DNA of 64,000 nucleotides, taken from the NCBI GenBank assembly GCA_046719715.1, contig JBDNCJ010000003.1:1-64000 (forward strand), given 5' to 3'. Under the pieces are notes generated by a model. That model was not told the DNA's origin. It saw only the letters and a list, made by a program, of their open reading frames with translations, and ran no database searches. The position numbers were made by a program, and so were the translations under genes. The stretch comes from JANWWM01 sp046719715 (GTDB lineage Bacteria; Bacteroidota; Chlorobiia; Chlorobiales; Thermochlorobacteraceae). Shown here piece after piece: positions 1 through 6,592 of this stretch; within the stretch, counting starts at the first letter, position 1, and every line of letters begins with the position of its first letter.

Positions 1-78
1 AAGATTTTTCTGCGCGCTTGCGTCCAGAGAATGCCCAAACCCCAAAAATGCGACGAGAGCAAAAACAAGTGATTTCAT
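1..78 (-). CDS. Start of a secreted protein (partial, runs off left edge)
   Basis: Only the first 26 codons are inside the window. The reading begins MKSLVFALVAFLGFGHS and continues with DASAQ, a typical Sec signal peptide (Lys, hydrophobic core, A-x-A-type cleavage site), so the product is probably exported. The ATG lies about 8 bases downstream of a good ribosome binding site (AAAGGAGA on the minus strand, 88-95). It follows the small peptide gene by 67 bp on the same strand and is probably the last visible member of that operon. The function cannot be judged from this fragment. Confidence 0.6.
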   Translation of the reverse strand, partial: MKSLVFALVAFLGFGHSLDASAQKNL

Positions 79-145
79 AATTGATTATCTCCTTTCAGGC
101 ACAACGGATACTTGCTCTGCACAAGCCTCCCTGTGAAAAGCGTTT

Positions 146-262
146 CTAATTCTTCGAATCTGGTGGCTTAGGTGCAGACTTGGAAGGCGGATTGCTTCCT
201 CTTCCTAGTCCTGATGGATTGCCTGTTCTGCTTGGCCAATTTGGATTAGGCTTCGGTTTCAT
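146..262 (-). CDS. 38-aa Pro/Gly/Ser-rich small peptide
   Basis: This short frame starts MKPKPNPNWPSRTGNPSG, continues with a LGRGSNPP segment and ends PPDSKN followed by TAG. Pro, Gly, Ser, Asn and Lys make up most of it, and it has no signal peptide or membrane segment. It is judged real because a near-perfect Shine-Dalgarno AAGGAGGTG (270-278) sits 7 bases before the ATG, far stronger than most starts in this window, and because it fits tightly between two secreted-protein genes on the same strand, 15 bp after the stop of the upstream one. The N-P-N-W-P-S / T-G-N-P-S-G pattern looks like a conserved motif, and from memory similar short peptides occur in Bacteroidota, which was not checked. 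A signalling peptide or a small structural protein are both possible. Confidence 0.6.
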   Translation of the reverse strand: MKPKPNPNWPSRTGNPSGLGRGSNPPSKSAPKPPDSKN

Positions 263-269
263 ATGGTTT

Positions 270-278
270 CACCTCCTT
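270..278 (-). promoter_or_regulatory. Strong Shine-Dalgarno of the 38-aa peptide gene
   Basis: The minus strand reads AAGGAGGTG, almost the full anti-SD complement, with 7 bases to the ATG at 262. Its first base touches the stop codon of the upstream gene. Most other genes in the window have weak or no SD, so this marks the small frame as translated and probably at high level. Confidence 0.7.
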
Positions 279-976
279 TATTTCAGCCATTTTTGCAAGG
301 CTTGGTCGAGCGACTGAATGAGCAACGCTCCTGCCGCTTGTTTGAGTTGCTGTTCAGGGGTGGCTTGTGTTTGGGTCGGCTGAGCTTGCACCGCCATCTG
401 ATTCATCGCCGCATACTCTCCGACACGGCGTTTGTTTGCCTTACGTTGCACACTCTTTACCCAATCTTCAAGCACATGCTCGTATTGAGAGAGAATTTGC
501 GTAGCGTAGCGATATTCTTTTGGTGTAATGCGGTAAATCATATAGTCAGTGTAATGTTCTCCTACCCAATCTGCTTCGGCGTAAATAGATGGCTCTTCGC
601 TCTCGAAGACGACGCATTTCTTGAAATCGTGGTTGCTCTCATCAATCAAAACGATAGGGTGAAATGATGCATCGAGGTAAAGGCTCTTGACCTCTGGTTC
701 ATGATCATTCCATTCGTGAAGGGTCGTCATTCGAATAAAACCATCGTGGGCTTGCCACAGCGTGACCGTTGTATGCCCCGTGAAGTCGTAATCGGGGTCG
801 TCCTCTTCAAAGGCTTCATAAAGAACTTGCTCGTTGTTGATTTTGCCGCGCTCAATAGCTCGGTCAGTTTTTTCGGCGATGAGCAATGCCTCATTGAGTT
901 CGTCGTAGAGCGATTGCGCTTGCATTGGCAGAGAAAGCAAGCAGAAAACGAAAACTGCTGATAGAATGTGTTTCAT
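278..976 (-). CDS. Secreted protein of unknown function
   Basis: The 232-residue product begins with a clear signal peptide (MKHILSAVFVFCLLSLPMQAQ) and should be exported. The mature part is acidic in its first half (EEDDPDYDFTGH) and Gln/Ala-rich near the end, where a stretch around residues 195-225 (QTQATPEQQLKQAAG) looks like a flexible linker before a final amphipathic helix. No catalytic motif was recognised. The ATG has a GAAAGGA site just upstream. A tandem TACGGA element lies 67-84 bp upstream of the start, identical to the one before the neighbouring LuxR-type gene, so it is likely controlled by a LuxR-family regulator encoded next door. It heads the run leading to the 38-aa peptide and the left-edge secreted protein. 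Confidence 0.8.
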   Translation of the reverse strand: MKHILSAVFVFCLLSLPMQAQSLYDELNEALLIAEKTDRAIERGKINNEQVLYEAFEEDDPDYDFTGHTTVTLWQAHDGFIRMTTLHEWNDHEPEVKSLYLDASFHPIVLIDESNHDFKKCVVFESEEPSIYAEADWVGEHYTDYMIYRITPKEYRYATQILSQYEHVLEDWVKSVQRKANKRRVGEYAAMNQMAVQAQPTQTQATPEQQLKQAAGALLIQSLDQALQKWLK

Positions 977-1043
977 ATTTTTTTTCCTTTCAGCGATTTA
1001 ATTTTTTCAGCACAAGATTAATAACACATCAAAAAAACCTTAC

Positions 1044-1060
1044 TACGGATTTTCTACGGA
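1044..1060 (-). promoter_or_regulatory. Tandem TACGGA operator-like element, copy 1
   Basis: The plus strand reads TACGGATTTTCTACGGA: two TACGGA half-sites as a direct repeat 11 bp apart, about one helical turn. The same 17 bp recur exactly at 1405-1421. This copy sits 67-84 bp upstream of the secreted-protein start at 976. LuxR/NarL-type regulators typically bind short repeated half-sites, and two such proteins are encoded alongside; assigning the site to them is inference. Confidence 0.55.
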
Positions 1061-1069
1061 CGTCTTTAT

Positions 1070-1351
1070 TCATATCGCGCATAAAAACGCGCTTAATTCT
1101 TTGCCTTTTGGCACGCCCATTTTTCGTCGAATGTTTTGACGATGCGTCTCAACAGTGCGCTCGCCGATGCCCATCTGCGCGGCGATTTCCTTTGTTCGTA
1201 AATGCATCACAAGTAACTGGCAGACGCGTCGCTCCGTTTGAGTGAGTTGAGGAAATCGGCGGGCAAGGGTTTGAAATAGCTGTTGATTATATGCCGTATC
1301 TCGCCTCTTTTTATTCGCCTTTGCTCGTGTCAATGTGTTGGGCTTTGGCAT
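1070..1351 (-). CDS. Stand-alone LuxR-type HTH transcription factor
   Basis: The 93-residue protein consists of a basic N-terminus of about 28 residues and one LuxR/GerE-type helix-turn-helix (about 30-90). The motif LTQTERRVCQLL is followed by KEIAAQMGIGERTVETH and RRKMG, the usual four-helix layout with the recognition helix at ERTVETHRQNIRRKMG. There is no receiver or ligand-binding domain, so activity must be controlled by expression, dimerisation or a partner. The start has a GAGG just upstream. A tandem TACGGA element 54-70 bp before the ATG suggests autoregulation or control by the neighbouring TPR regulator, whose gene ends 100 bp upstream on the same strand. The family is certain, the target is inferred. 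Confidence 0.85.
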   Translation of the reverse strand: MPKPNTLTRAKANKKRRDTAYNQQLFQTLARRFPQLTQTERRVCQLLVMHLRTKEIAAQMGIGERTVETHRQNIRRKMGVPKGKELSAFLCAI

Positions 1352-1404
1352 AAACCTCGACTTGATTTTGGCAAAAAGATAGGTCGAGGAGAATTAGCCC
1401 GCGA

Positions 1405-1421
1405 TACGGATTTTCTACGGA
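1405..1421 (-). promoter_or_regulatory. Tandem TACGGA operator-like element, copy 2
   Basis: This is the exact 17-bp match to 1044-1060 (two TACGGA half-sites, 11-bp period). It lies 54-70 bp upstream of the start of the 93-aa LuxR-type gene and downstream of the TPR-LuxR gene. Equal spacing and identical sequence at two neighbouring promoters argue for a real operator rather than chance. Confidence 0.55.
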
Positions 1422-1451
1422 TAGAGATTTTTGTATTTGCCTTAAACTCCA

Positions 1452-2951
1452 TCACAAGGTTTGAAGCACAGCGTTAAGCAACTGTGCTTTTTTCAAGCCC
1501 AATTTCTTGCGCAAGTTTTCACGATGCGTCTCAATGGTGCGCGGACTGACTTGAAGCGCACTTGCAATTTCTTTCGTCGCCATCGCCCCGCGAATCAAGT
1601 GAGCAATCTTAAGCTCTGCGGGCGAGAGCGTGGGCGCGTGTTGCTTTAATCGTTTTGAAAATTCAGGATTGACGACTTGAAGACGGTTAAGAAGTTGCTC
1701 TTGCTGTTTTTTGGTGAGCGTGCTTTTCTTGTTGAGTTCGCGGCGCAGTGCTCGCACTTCGCTTTCAAGTCGCTGACGCTCGGCTTCAAGCACACTGACA
1801 CGCCGCTCGACTTCATACATCGCCAATTTTTGTTTCGCTTCCGCCGTCCGTTGCCTTTCCAATATCTCAACAGCGTTTTTGAAGCATGAGAAAGATTGCT
1901 TGAAATCACCCAGAGACTCATAGTACTTTGAAAGTTCTTGTTGGACTTCCGCCTCGACGCTGGGAATGTTGTGCGCTTGTGAAAGCGAAATGGCTTCATT
2001 GAAAAGCAATAAGGCTTTTTGTGGCTCATTCATTTTCATGAACGATTTTGCTAAAATCAATCGGCTTTTCGCCCTCATATCAGCAATTTTCAGTGCATCG
2101 ACGTTTTCAAGAAGCGTTTCGGTCAGGCTATTGAACTTTTCCTTTTCGTTCAAGTCGGCAAACACCGCAGAGTGAATCACAAGGGTTGCCACTTCAACGC
2201 GTCTATCGCCCGTCGCTTTGGCTAAATCGCATGCGCGTTCAAGCTCGATTAAACTTTCGTTCAAACAGCCTTTCAGCCACAGTGTATTGCCAAGATTGTA
2301 GCGCGTAACGCTTTCGCCAATCGCATTTTTCGTTTCCCTGACAATGTCGAGCGACTGCCTAAAAAACTCAATGGCGCGTTCAAAATCTTGCAAATACTCA
2401 TAGACCGAACCGATGCTTCTCTGAATGGTTGAACGTGTATGCGTGTCGGTTTGCTCGTCCAAAAGCGAAAGTGCTTTGAAGTAATAATCGAGGGCTTTTT
2501 CATAATTGCCGGTCTCAACATAGAGATGCCCGATGTTGACGAAGACATTGGGGGTGCGTCTTTGAATCTCGCTTCGCTTCAAGGTCGACTCTTTCCAGCG
2601 CGATATGGCAGAGAGGTAGTGCGCCAGCGCATTGGGGTGATTGCCTTTTTGCCACTGGGCTAAACCTAAGAGCACTTCGCAATCGCCCAAGAGTTCGCGG
2701 CGTTTGGGCGCAAGACGCATCGCGTCGCGGCAGTGCATTTCAAGCGAATCGAAATCGGATTTGTCAAACGCCAGCGTTGCGAGCATTAACTTTGCCTTGG
2801 CGGCACGCCGATTGTCTCCAATATCATCGGCACATTTTAGGGCTTCTTTACACAAATGCTCGGCTTTGCGTGGATTCGATAAGCGAAGCAACGACGCCTC
2901 ACGCAACTGGCAGTCAATTTCTTTCCTGACGGCGTGCAAAGGTTTTTTCAT
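1452..2951 (-). CDS. TPR-repeat transcriptional regulator with C-terminal LuxR-type HTH
   Basis: The first ~370 residues are tetratricopeptide repeats (for example NIGHLYVETGNYEKALDYYFKAL and RSIGSVYEYLQDFERAIEFFRQSL type units). A coiled coil follows (about 375-430, EVERRVSVLEAERQRLESE), then a LuxR-type HTH in the last 60 residues (LSPAELKIAHLI, KEIASALQVSPRTIETHREN). There is no signal peptide, so it is a cytoplasmic DNA-binding protein whose TPR solenoid may bind a peptide or protein. The frame extends upstream to 3041, but that would overlap the divergent hutU start; the internal ATG at 2951 (499 aa) is preferred and 2990 is also possible. Its neighbours are a second LuxR-type protein and a small peptide gene. 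Confidence 0.82.
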   Translation of the reverse strand: MKKPLHAVRKEIDCQLREASLLRLSNPRKAEHLCKEALKCADDIGDNRRAAKAKLMLATLAFDKSDFDSLEMHCRDAMRLAPKRRELLGDCEVLLGLAQWQKGNHPNALAHYLSAISRWKESTLKRSEIQRRTPNVFVNIGHLYVETGNYEKALDYYFKALSLLDEQTDTHTRSTIQRSIGSVYEYLQDFERAIEFFRQSLDIVRETKNAIGESVTRYNLGNTLWLKGCLNESLIELERACDLAKATGDRRVEVATLVIHSAVFADLNEKEKFNSLTETLLENVDALKIADMRAKSRLILAKSFMKMNEPQKALLLFNEAISLSQAHNIPSVEAEVQQELSKYYESLGDFKQSFSCFKNAVEILERQRTAEAKQKLAMYEVERRVSVLEAERQRLESEVRALRRELNKKSTLTKKQQEQLLNRLQVVNPEFSKRLKQHAPTLSPAELKIAHLIRGAMATKEIASALQVSPRTIETHRENLRKKLGLKKAQLLNAVLQTL

Positions 2952-2998
2952 TTTGTTGGCGTAAGTTTTGAGCACAAGCAATTTTAACATTTCCAACC

Positions 2999-4660
2999 AT
3001 GACTGAAAAAATACCACCGCAACGCGCGCCTCGCGGCACATCGCTTTCCTGCAAGGGTTGGCATCAAGAAGCGGCGTATCGAATGATTCAAAACAATTTG
3101 GATAGCGACGTCGCCGAACGTCCCGAAGAGCTTATCGTGTATGGTGGCACTGGCAAAGCCGCTCGAAATCCCGAAGCCTATCGCACCATTTTGCGTGCGC
3201 TTCAATCGCTCGAAAACGACGAAACCTTGCTCGTTCAATCGGGCAAAGCCGTCGGCATTTTACGCTCGCATGAAGACGCACCACGCGTGCTTCTTGTCAA
3301 TTCCATGCTCGTGCCGAAGTGGGCGACGTGGGACGAATTTCGTCGGCTCGAAGCCCTTGGTTTAACGATGTATGGACAAATGACCGCCGGCAGTTGGATT
3401 TACATTGGCACACAAGGCATTTTGCAAGGCACATATGAAACCTTCGCCGCTTGCGCTCAAAAACATTTCGGCGGCGACCTTTCAGGACGACTGATTCTGA
3501 CAAGCGGACTTGGCGGCATGGGCGGCGCACAACCCCTCGCTGGCACCATGAACAACGCCACCGTTCTCGCTATTGAAGTCGATAGAGCCAGAATTGAAAA
3601 ACGCTTGCAAACCCGCTATGTCGATGAACTCGAAACCGATTTAGACAAAGCATTAAAAAAAGTCTCTGAATACAAACGGAATCGCATTGCGCGTAGCGTC
3701 GCGCTCTTGGGAAATGCGGCGGAAATTCTGCCCGAACTCGTGCGCCGAAACTTCGTCCCCGACATTCTCACCGACCAAACCTCCGCTCACGATGAACTCG
3801 TCGGATACATTCCCGTTCAAACTTCAAGCGATGAAGATTTGAATGAGCTACGTCAAAAACAGCCCGAAGTCTACAAGCGACGCGCTCTGGAATCCATTGC
3901 GCAACATGTTCGTGCGATGCTCGAGCTTCAAAAAATGGGCGCAATTACCTTTGATTACGGCAACAACATTCGCGGACAAGCCGTCAAGATGGGCGTCGAA
4001 GATGCTTTCAACATCAAAGGCTTTGTGCCTGAATACATTCGTCCGCTATTCTGCGAAGGCAAAGGTCCGTTTCGTTGGGTGGCATTAAGCGGCGAAGCGC
4101 AAGACATCTACGAAACCGATAAAGCCATTCTTGAACTTTTCCCGCACAACGCGCCGCTCAAACGCTGGATTGAAAAAGCCCAAACGCGCGTGGCGTTTCA
4201 AGGATTGCCAGCGCGGATTTGTTGGCTCGGCTACAAAGAGCGGGAAGCGGCAGGATTGCTTTTCAACGACCTTGTTCGCAAAGGCAAAGTCAAAGCCCCG
4301 ATTGTCATTGGCAGAGACCATTTGGATTGCGGCAGTGTTGCTTCACCTAATCGCGAAACCGAAGCCATGAAAGACGGCTCTGACGCCATTGCCGATTGGC
4401 CAATTCTTAACGCGCTCATTAACTCCGTCAACGGCGCAAGTTGGACCAGCGTGCATCACGGCGGCGGCGTTGGAATCGGATACTCTATTCACGCAGGCAT
4501 GGTGATTGTCGCCGACGGCACCAACGCAATGGACAAGCGACTTTCGCGCGTGCTGAATAGCGACCCAGCAATGGGCGTTCTTCGTCATGCTGATGCCGGT
4601 TACGAGGAAGCCATCGCTTTCGCCAAATCGCATGACATTAGAACTTCAAATACGCTTTGA
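2999..4660 (+). CDS. hutU: Urocanate hydratase (urocanase)
   Basis: It converts urocanate to 4-imidazolone-5-propionate, the second step of histidine degradation, in the cytosol with tightly bound NAD+. The 553-residue length is normal for the family. Recognisable blocks run throughout: LIVYGGTGKAARNPEAY, ETLLVQSGKAVG, MYGQMTAGSWIYIGTQGILQ, GLGGMGGAQPL (NAD site), DQTSAHDELVGYIP, FDYGNNIRGQA, RPLFCEGKGPFRW and the catalytic-Cys segment DHLDCGSVASPNRETEAMKD near the C-terminus. No SD is visible before the ATG. It is divergent from the TPR-LuxR regulator with under 50 bp between them. The preceding enzyme of the pathway, histidine ammonia-lyase, lies at 50.1 kb rather than next to it. Confidence 0.97.
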   Translation: MTEKIPPQRAPRGTSLSCKGWHQEAAYRMIQNNLDSDVAERPEELIVYGGTGKAARNPEAYRTILRALQSLENDETLLVQSGKAVGILRSHEDAPRVLLVNSMLVPKWATWDEFRRLEALGLTMYGQMTAGSWIYIGTQGILQGTYETFAACAQKHFGGDLSGRLILTSGLGGMGGAQPLAGTMNNATVLAIEVDRARIEKRLQTRYVDELETDLDKALKKVSEYKRNRIARSVALLGNAAEILPELVRRNFVPDILTDQTSAHDELVGYIPVQTSSDEDLNELRQKQPEVYKRRALESIAQHVRAMLELQKMGAITFDYGNNIRGQAVKMGVEDAFNIKGFVPEYIRPLFCEGKGPFRWVALSGEAQDIYETDKAILELFPHNAPLKRWIEKAQTRVAFQGLPARICWLGYKEREAAGLLFNDLVRKGKVKAPIVIGRDHLDCGSVASPNRETEAMKDGSDAIADWPILNALINSVNGASWTSVHHGGGVGIGYSIHAGMVIVADGTNAMDKRLSRVLNSDPAMGVLRHADAGYEEAIAFAKSHDIRTSNTL

Positions 4661-4668
4661 ATTGAGCG

Positions 4669-4720
4669 AAACCAACCGCACTATTTGAAACGATTAAAAT
4701 TGCCCCGTTGGTTTTCTTTT
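4669..4720 (+). terminator. Possible terminator after hutU
   Basis: AAACCAAC (4669-4676) pairs with GTTGGTTT (4707-4714) across a 30-nt loop and is followed by TCTTTT. The loop is long, so this is a weak candidate, but it is placed 8 bp past the hutU stop. Confidence 0.35.
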
Positions 4721-4792
4721 AGCCTTGTGTAACGTGCGCAAATTCGGTTGTTTCCAATTTCAACCGTATCAACAATAGACAATCGAGAAGCC

Positions 4793-6145
4793 ATGACTCG
4801 CAGTATTCAATCCTTCGAGATTTACAAAGTTCGGGACGGAGCGATTGCCAAGTCCAGAGATGTGCTTGCGGTTGAAGAGCCGCTTGAAATTCAGGTCGCT
4901 TCTTTTGAAAACGGATTTTCTACCGTCAAAAGCCTTTCGGTAACGATGCGCACGCCCTCGCACGATACTGAACTCGCCGTTGGATTTCTCTTCACCGAAG
5001 GCATTATTACTTCGCTTTCCGACATTCACGATGTTCATTATCACTTTCCTTCTGCGCAGAAAACTCAACATCAAAACATCATTCGCGTTGTCTTAAAGCC
5101 GACCGTTGAACTTGATTTCAAAAAATTGGAACGGCACTTTTATATGTCGTCGAGTTGCGGGGTGTGTGGCAAAGCCTCTATCAACGCGGTGCGTTTAGCG
5201 GATTCTTGTTCGGCGCGATGGAAAGAGCCTTTCGCTGTTTCTACCGATTTGATTAACAGCCTTCCTGAAACGCTCCGCCAATCTCAAGAAATTTTTGACC
5301 AAACGGGTGGCTTACATGCCGCCGCACTCTTCGACCTCAACGGACATTTGCTTTGCGTGCGCGAAGATGTCGGTCGGCACAACGCGCTCGATAAACTCAT
5401 TGGTGCAGAACTCTTATCGGGACGCGATTTTGAACGCACGATTCTTTTAGTGAGCGGCAGAGCCAGTTTTGAACTCGTGCAAAAAGCCGTCATGGCAGGA
5501 ATCCCGATGCTTTGCGCTGTTGGCGCACCCTCGAGCCTCGCCGTTGAACTCGCCGACGAGTTCGATTTGACGCTCATCGGATTTTTGAGACCTAACCGAT
5601 TCAACCTCTATACCAGCGATTGGCGCGTCAAGAAACCCACTTTGAGTGAGCGCATTACATTTCGAACCTTCGAACCCAAAGACGCCCAAGGAGTTTATGA
5701 AACGGCTTTGCACTCGTTCCGAGAAACTTACAAGAATGTGTTCCGCGATGAGATGATTGAACAAATGGTGCGCAAAGATTACGAACCCGACTCACTGGTC
5801 AAACTCATCGACAAGATTGAATCGGGTGACATGTGCTTTTATGTGGCGTTGGACGGCGAGCGCGTCATTGGCTTTTGCAACTTCGGCTTCTGCGATAAGG
5901 GGCTCGAACTGCGTCGCATTTACCTTCACCCCGATTACATCGGCAAAGGCGTTGGCAAACGTTTACTCGAGCTTGGCGAAAATTTCGCGCTTGCCACTGG
6001 CTCGGAAAAGTATTTCTGCTTTGTGCATAAACAAAATGAAATTGGCAAACGCTTCTACTTCAAAAATGGCTTTCTCCACAACGACAGCGAAGACTCAGGC
6101 GACCAATGGTTTATGATGAAAGAACTGAAATCCAAACACCGATAA
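4793..6145 (+). CDS. fdhD: FdhD sulfurtransferase fused to a GNAT acetyltransferase domain
   Basis: FdhD passes sulfur from a cysteine desulfurase to the molybdenum cofactor of formate dehydrogenases. Residues 1-275 are FdhD: a TPSHDTELAVGFLFTEG block, the functional C122-G-V-C125 pair in SSCGVCGKAS, GGLHAAALFD, REDVGRHNALDKLIG and SGRASFELVQKA, ending at IGFLRPNRFN. Normal FdhD would stop here. Instead the frame continues without break into a GNAT domain (about 286-448) with VIGFCNFGF, LRRIYLHPDYIGKGVGKRLL (acetyl-CoA loop) and a FYFKNGF end. The ATG at 4793 follows GAGAAG; a longer TTG start at 4748 is less likely. It heads a probable operon with the small protein at 6165 and the molybdo-oxidoreductase at 6593, its likely client. 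Confidence 0.9.
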   Translation: MTRSIQSFEIYKVRDGAIAKSRDVLAVEEPLEIQVASFENGFSTVKSLSVTMRTPSHDTELAVGFLFTEGIITSLSDIHDVHYHFPSAQKTQHQNIIRVVLKPTVELDFKKLERHFYMSSSCGVCGKASINAVRLADSCSARWKEPFAVSTDLINSLPETLRQSQEIFDQTGGLHAAALFDLNGHLLCVREDVGRHNALDKLIGAELLSGRDFERTILLVSGRASFELVQKAVMAGIPMLCAVGAPSSLAVELADEFDLTLIGFLRPNRFNLYTSDWRVKKPTLSERITFRTFEPKDAQGVYETALHSFRETYKNVFRDEMIEQMVRKDYEPDSLVKLIDKIESGDMCFYVALDGERVIGFCNFGFCDKGLELRRIYLHPDYIGKGVGKRLLELGENFALATGSEKYFCFVHKQNEIGKRFYFKNGFLHNDSEDSGDQWFMMKELKSKHR

Positions 6146-6164
6146 CTCTAACATATTGACTACG

Positions 6165-6548
6165 ATGAAACTGCGAATCAAAGGAAACACCCTGCGCTTG
6201 CGCCTCTCAAAATCGGAAGTCGCAAGAATTGGAAGCGACGGCTACGTCGAAGACGCGATTCACTTCGCTGGAAATGCCCGCTTGAAATACGCCATGCAAG
6301 TTTCCGATGTGCCGTCGCTCTCGGCATCAATGGAAAATTGTGCCATCACGGTTCATCTGCCCAAAGCCCTTGCAAAAACTTGGGTCGAGACCGAGCAAGT
6401 CGGATTCGAGGCAACTCAACCGCTCGAGAACGGCGAGTCGCTTTACATTTTGGTTGAGAAAGATTTTCAATGCCTGATGGCACGCCCAAACGAAGACGAA
6501 TCCGACAACTACGCGCACCCGCCCGTCGAAGTCGGACATAAATGCTGA
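6165..6548 (+). CDS. Small conserved protein of the molybdoenzyme cluster
   Basis: The 127-residue protein begins MKLRIKGNTLRLRLSKSEV, a pattern I associate with a family of short uncharacterised Bacteroidota/Chlorobi proteins (possibly DUF7009; from memory, unverified). It appears to be a compact, mostly beta protein without signal peptide or membrane segment and ends in His-Lys-Cys. It sits 19 bp after fdhD and 44 bp before the FdhF/YdeP-type oxidoreductase on the same strand, so a role in maturation or regulation of that enzyme is a reasonable guess, not shown. The ATG at 6165 is preferred to an upstream in-frame TTG at 6156. Confidence 0.75.
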   Translation: MKLRIKGNTLRLRLSKSEVARIGSDGYVEDAIHFAGNARLKYAMQVSDVPSLSASMENCAITVHLPKALAKTWVETEQVGFEATQPLENGESLYILVEKDFQCLMARPNEDESDNYAHPPVEVGHKC

Positions 6549-6592
6549 CCTTCAAATCAACTCACTTTATCAACAACTTTAATTATTTGTGA

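Noticed and set aside
2952..3041. Longer N-terminus of the TPR-LuxR regulator
   Set aside because: It would overlap the start of the divergent hutU, and the added residues do not look like TPR or a signal peptide.
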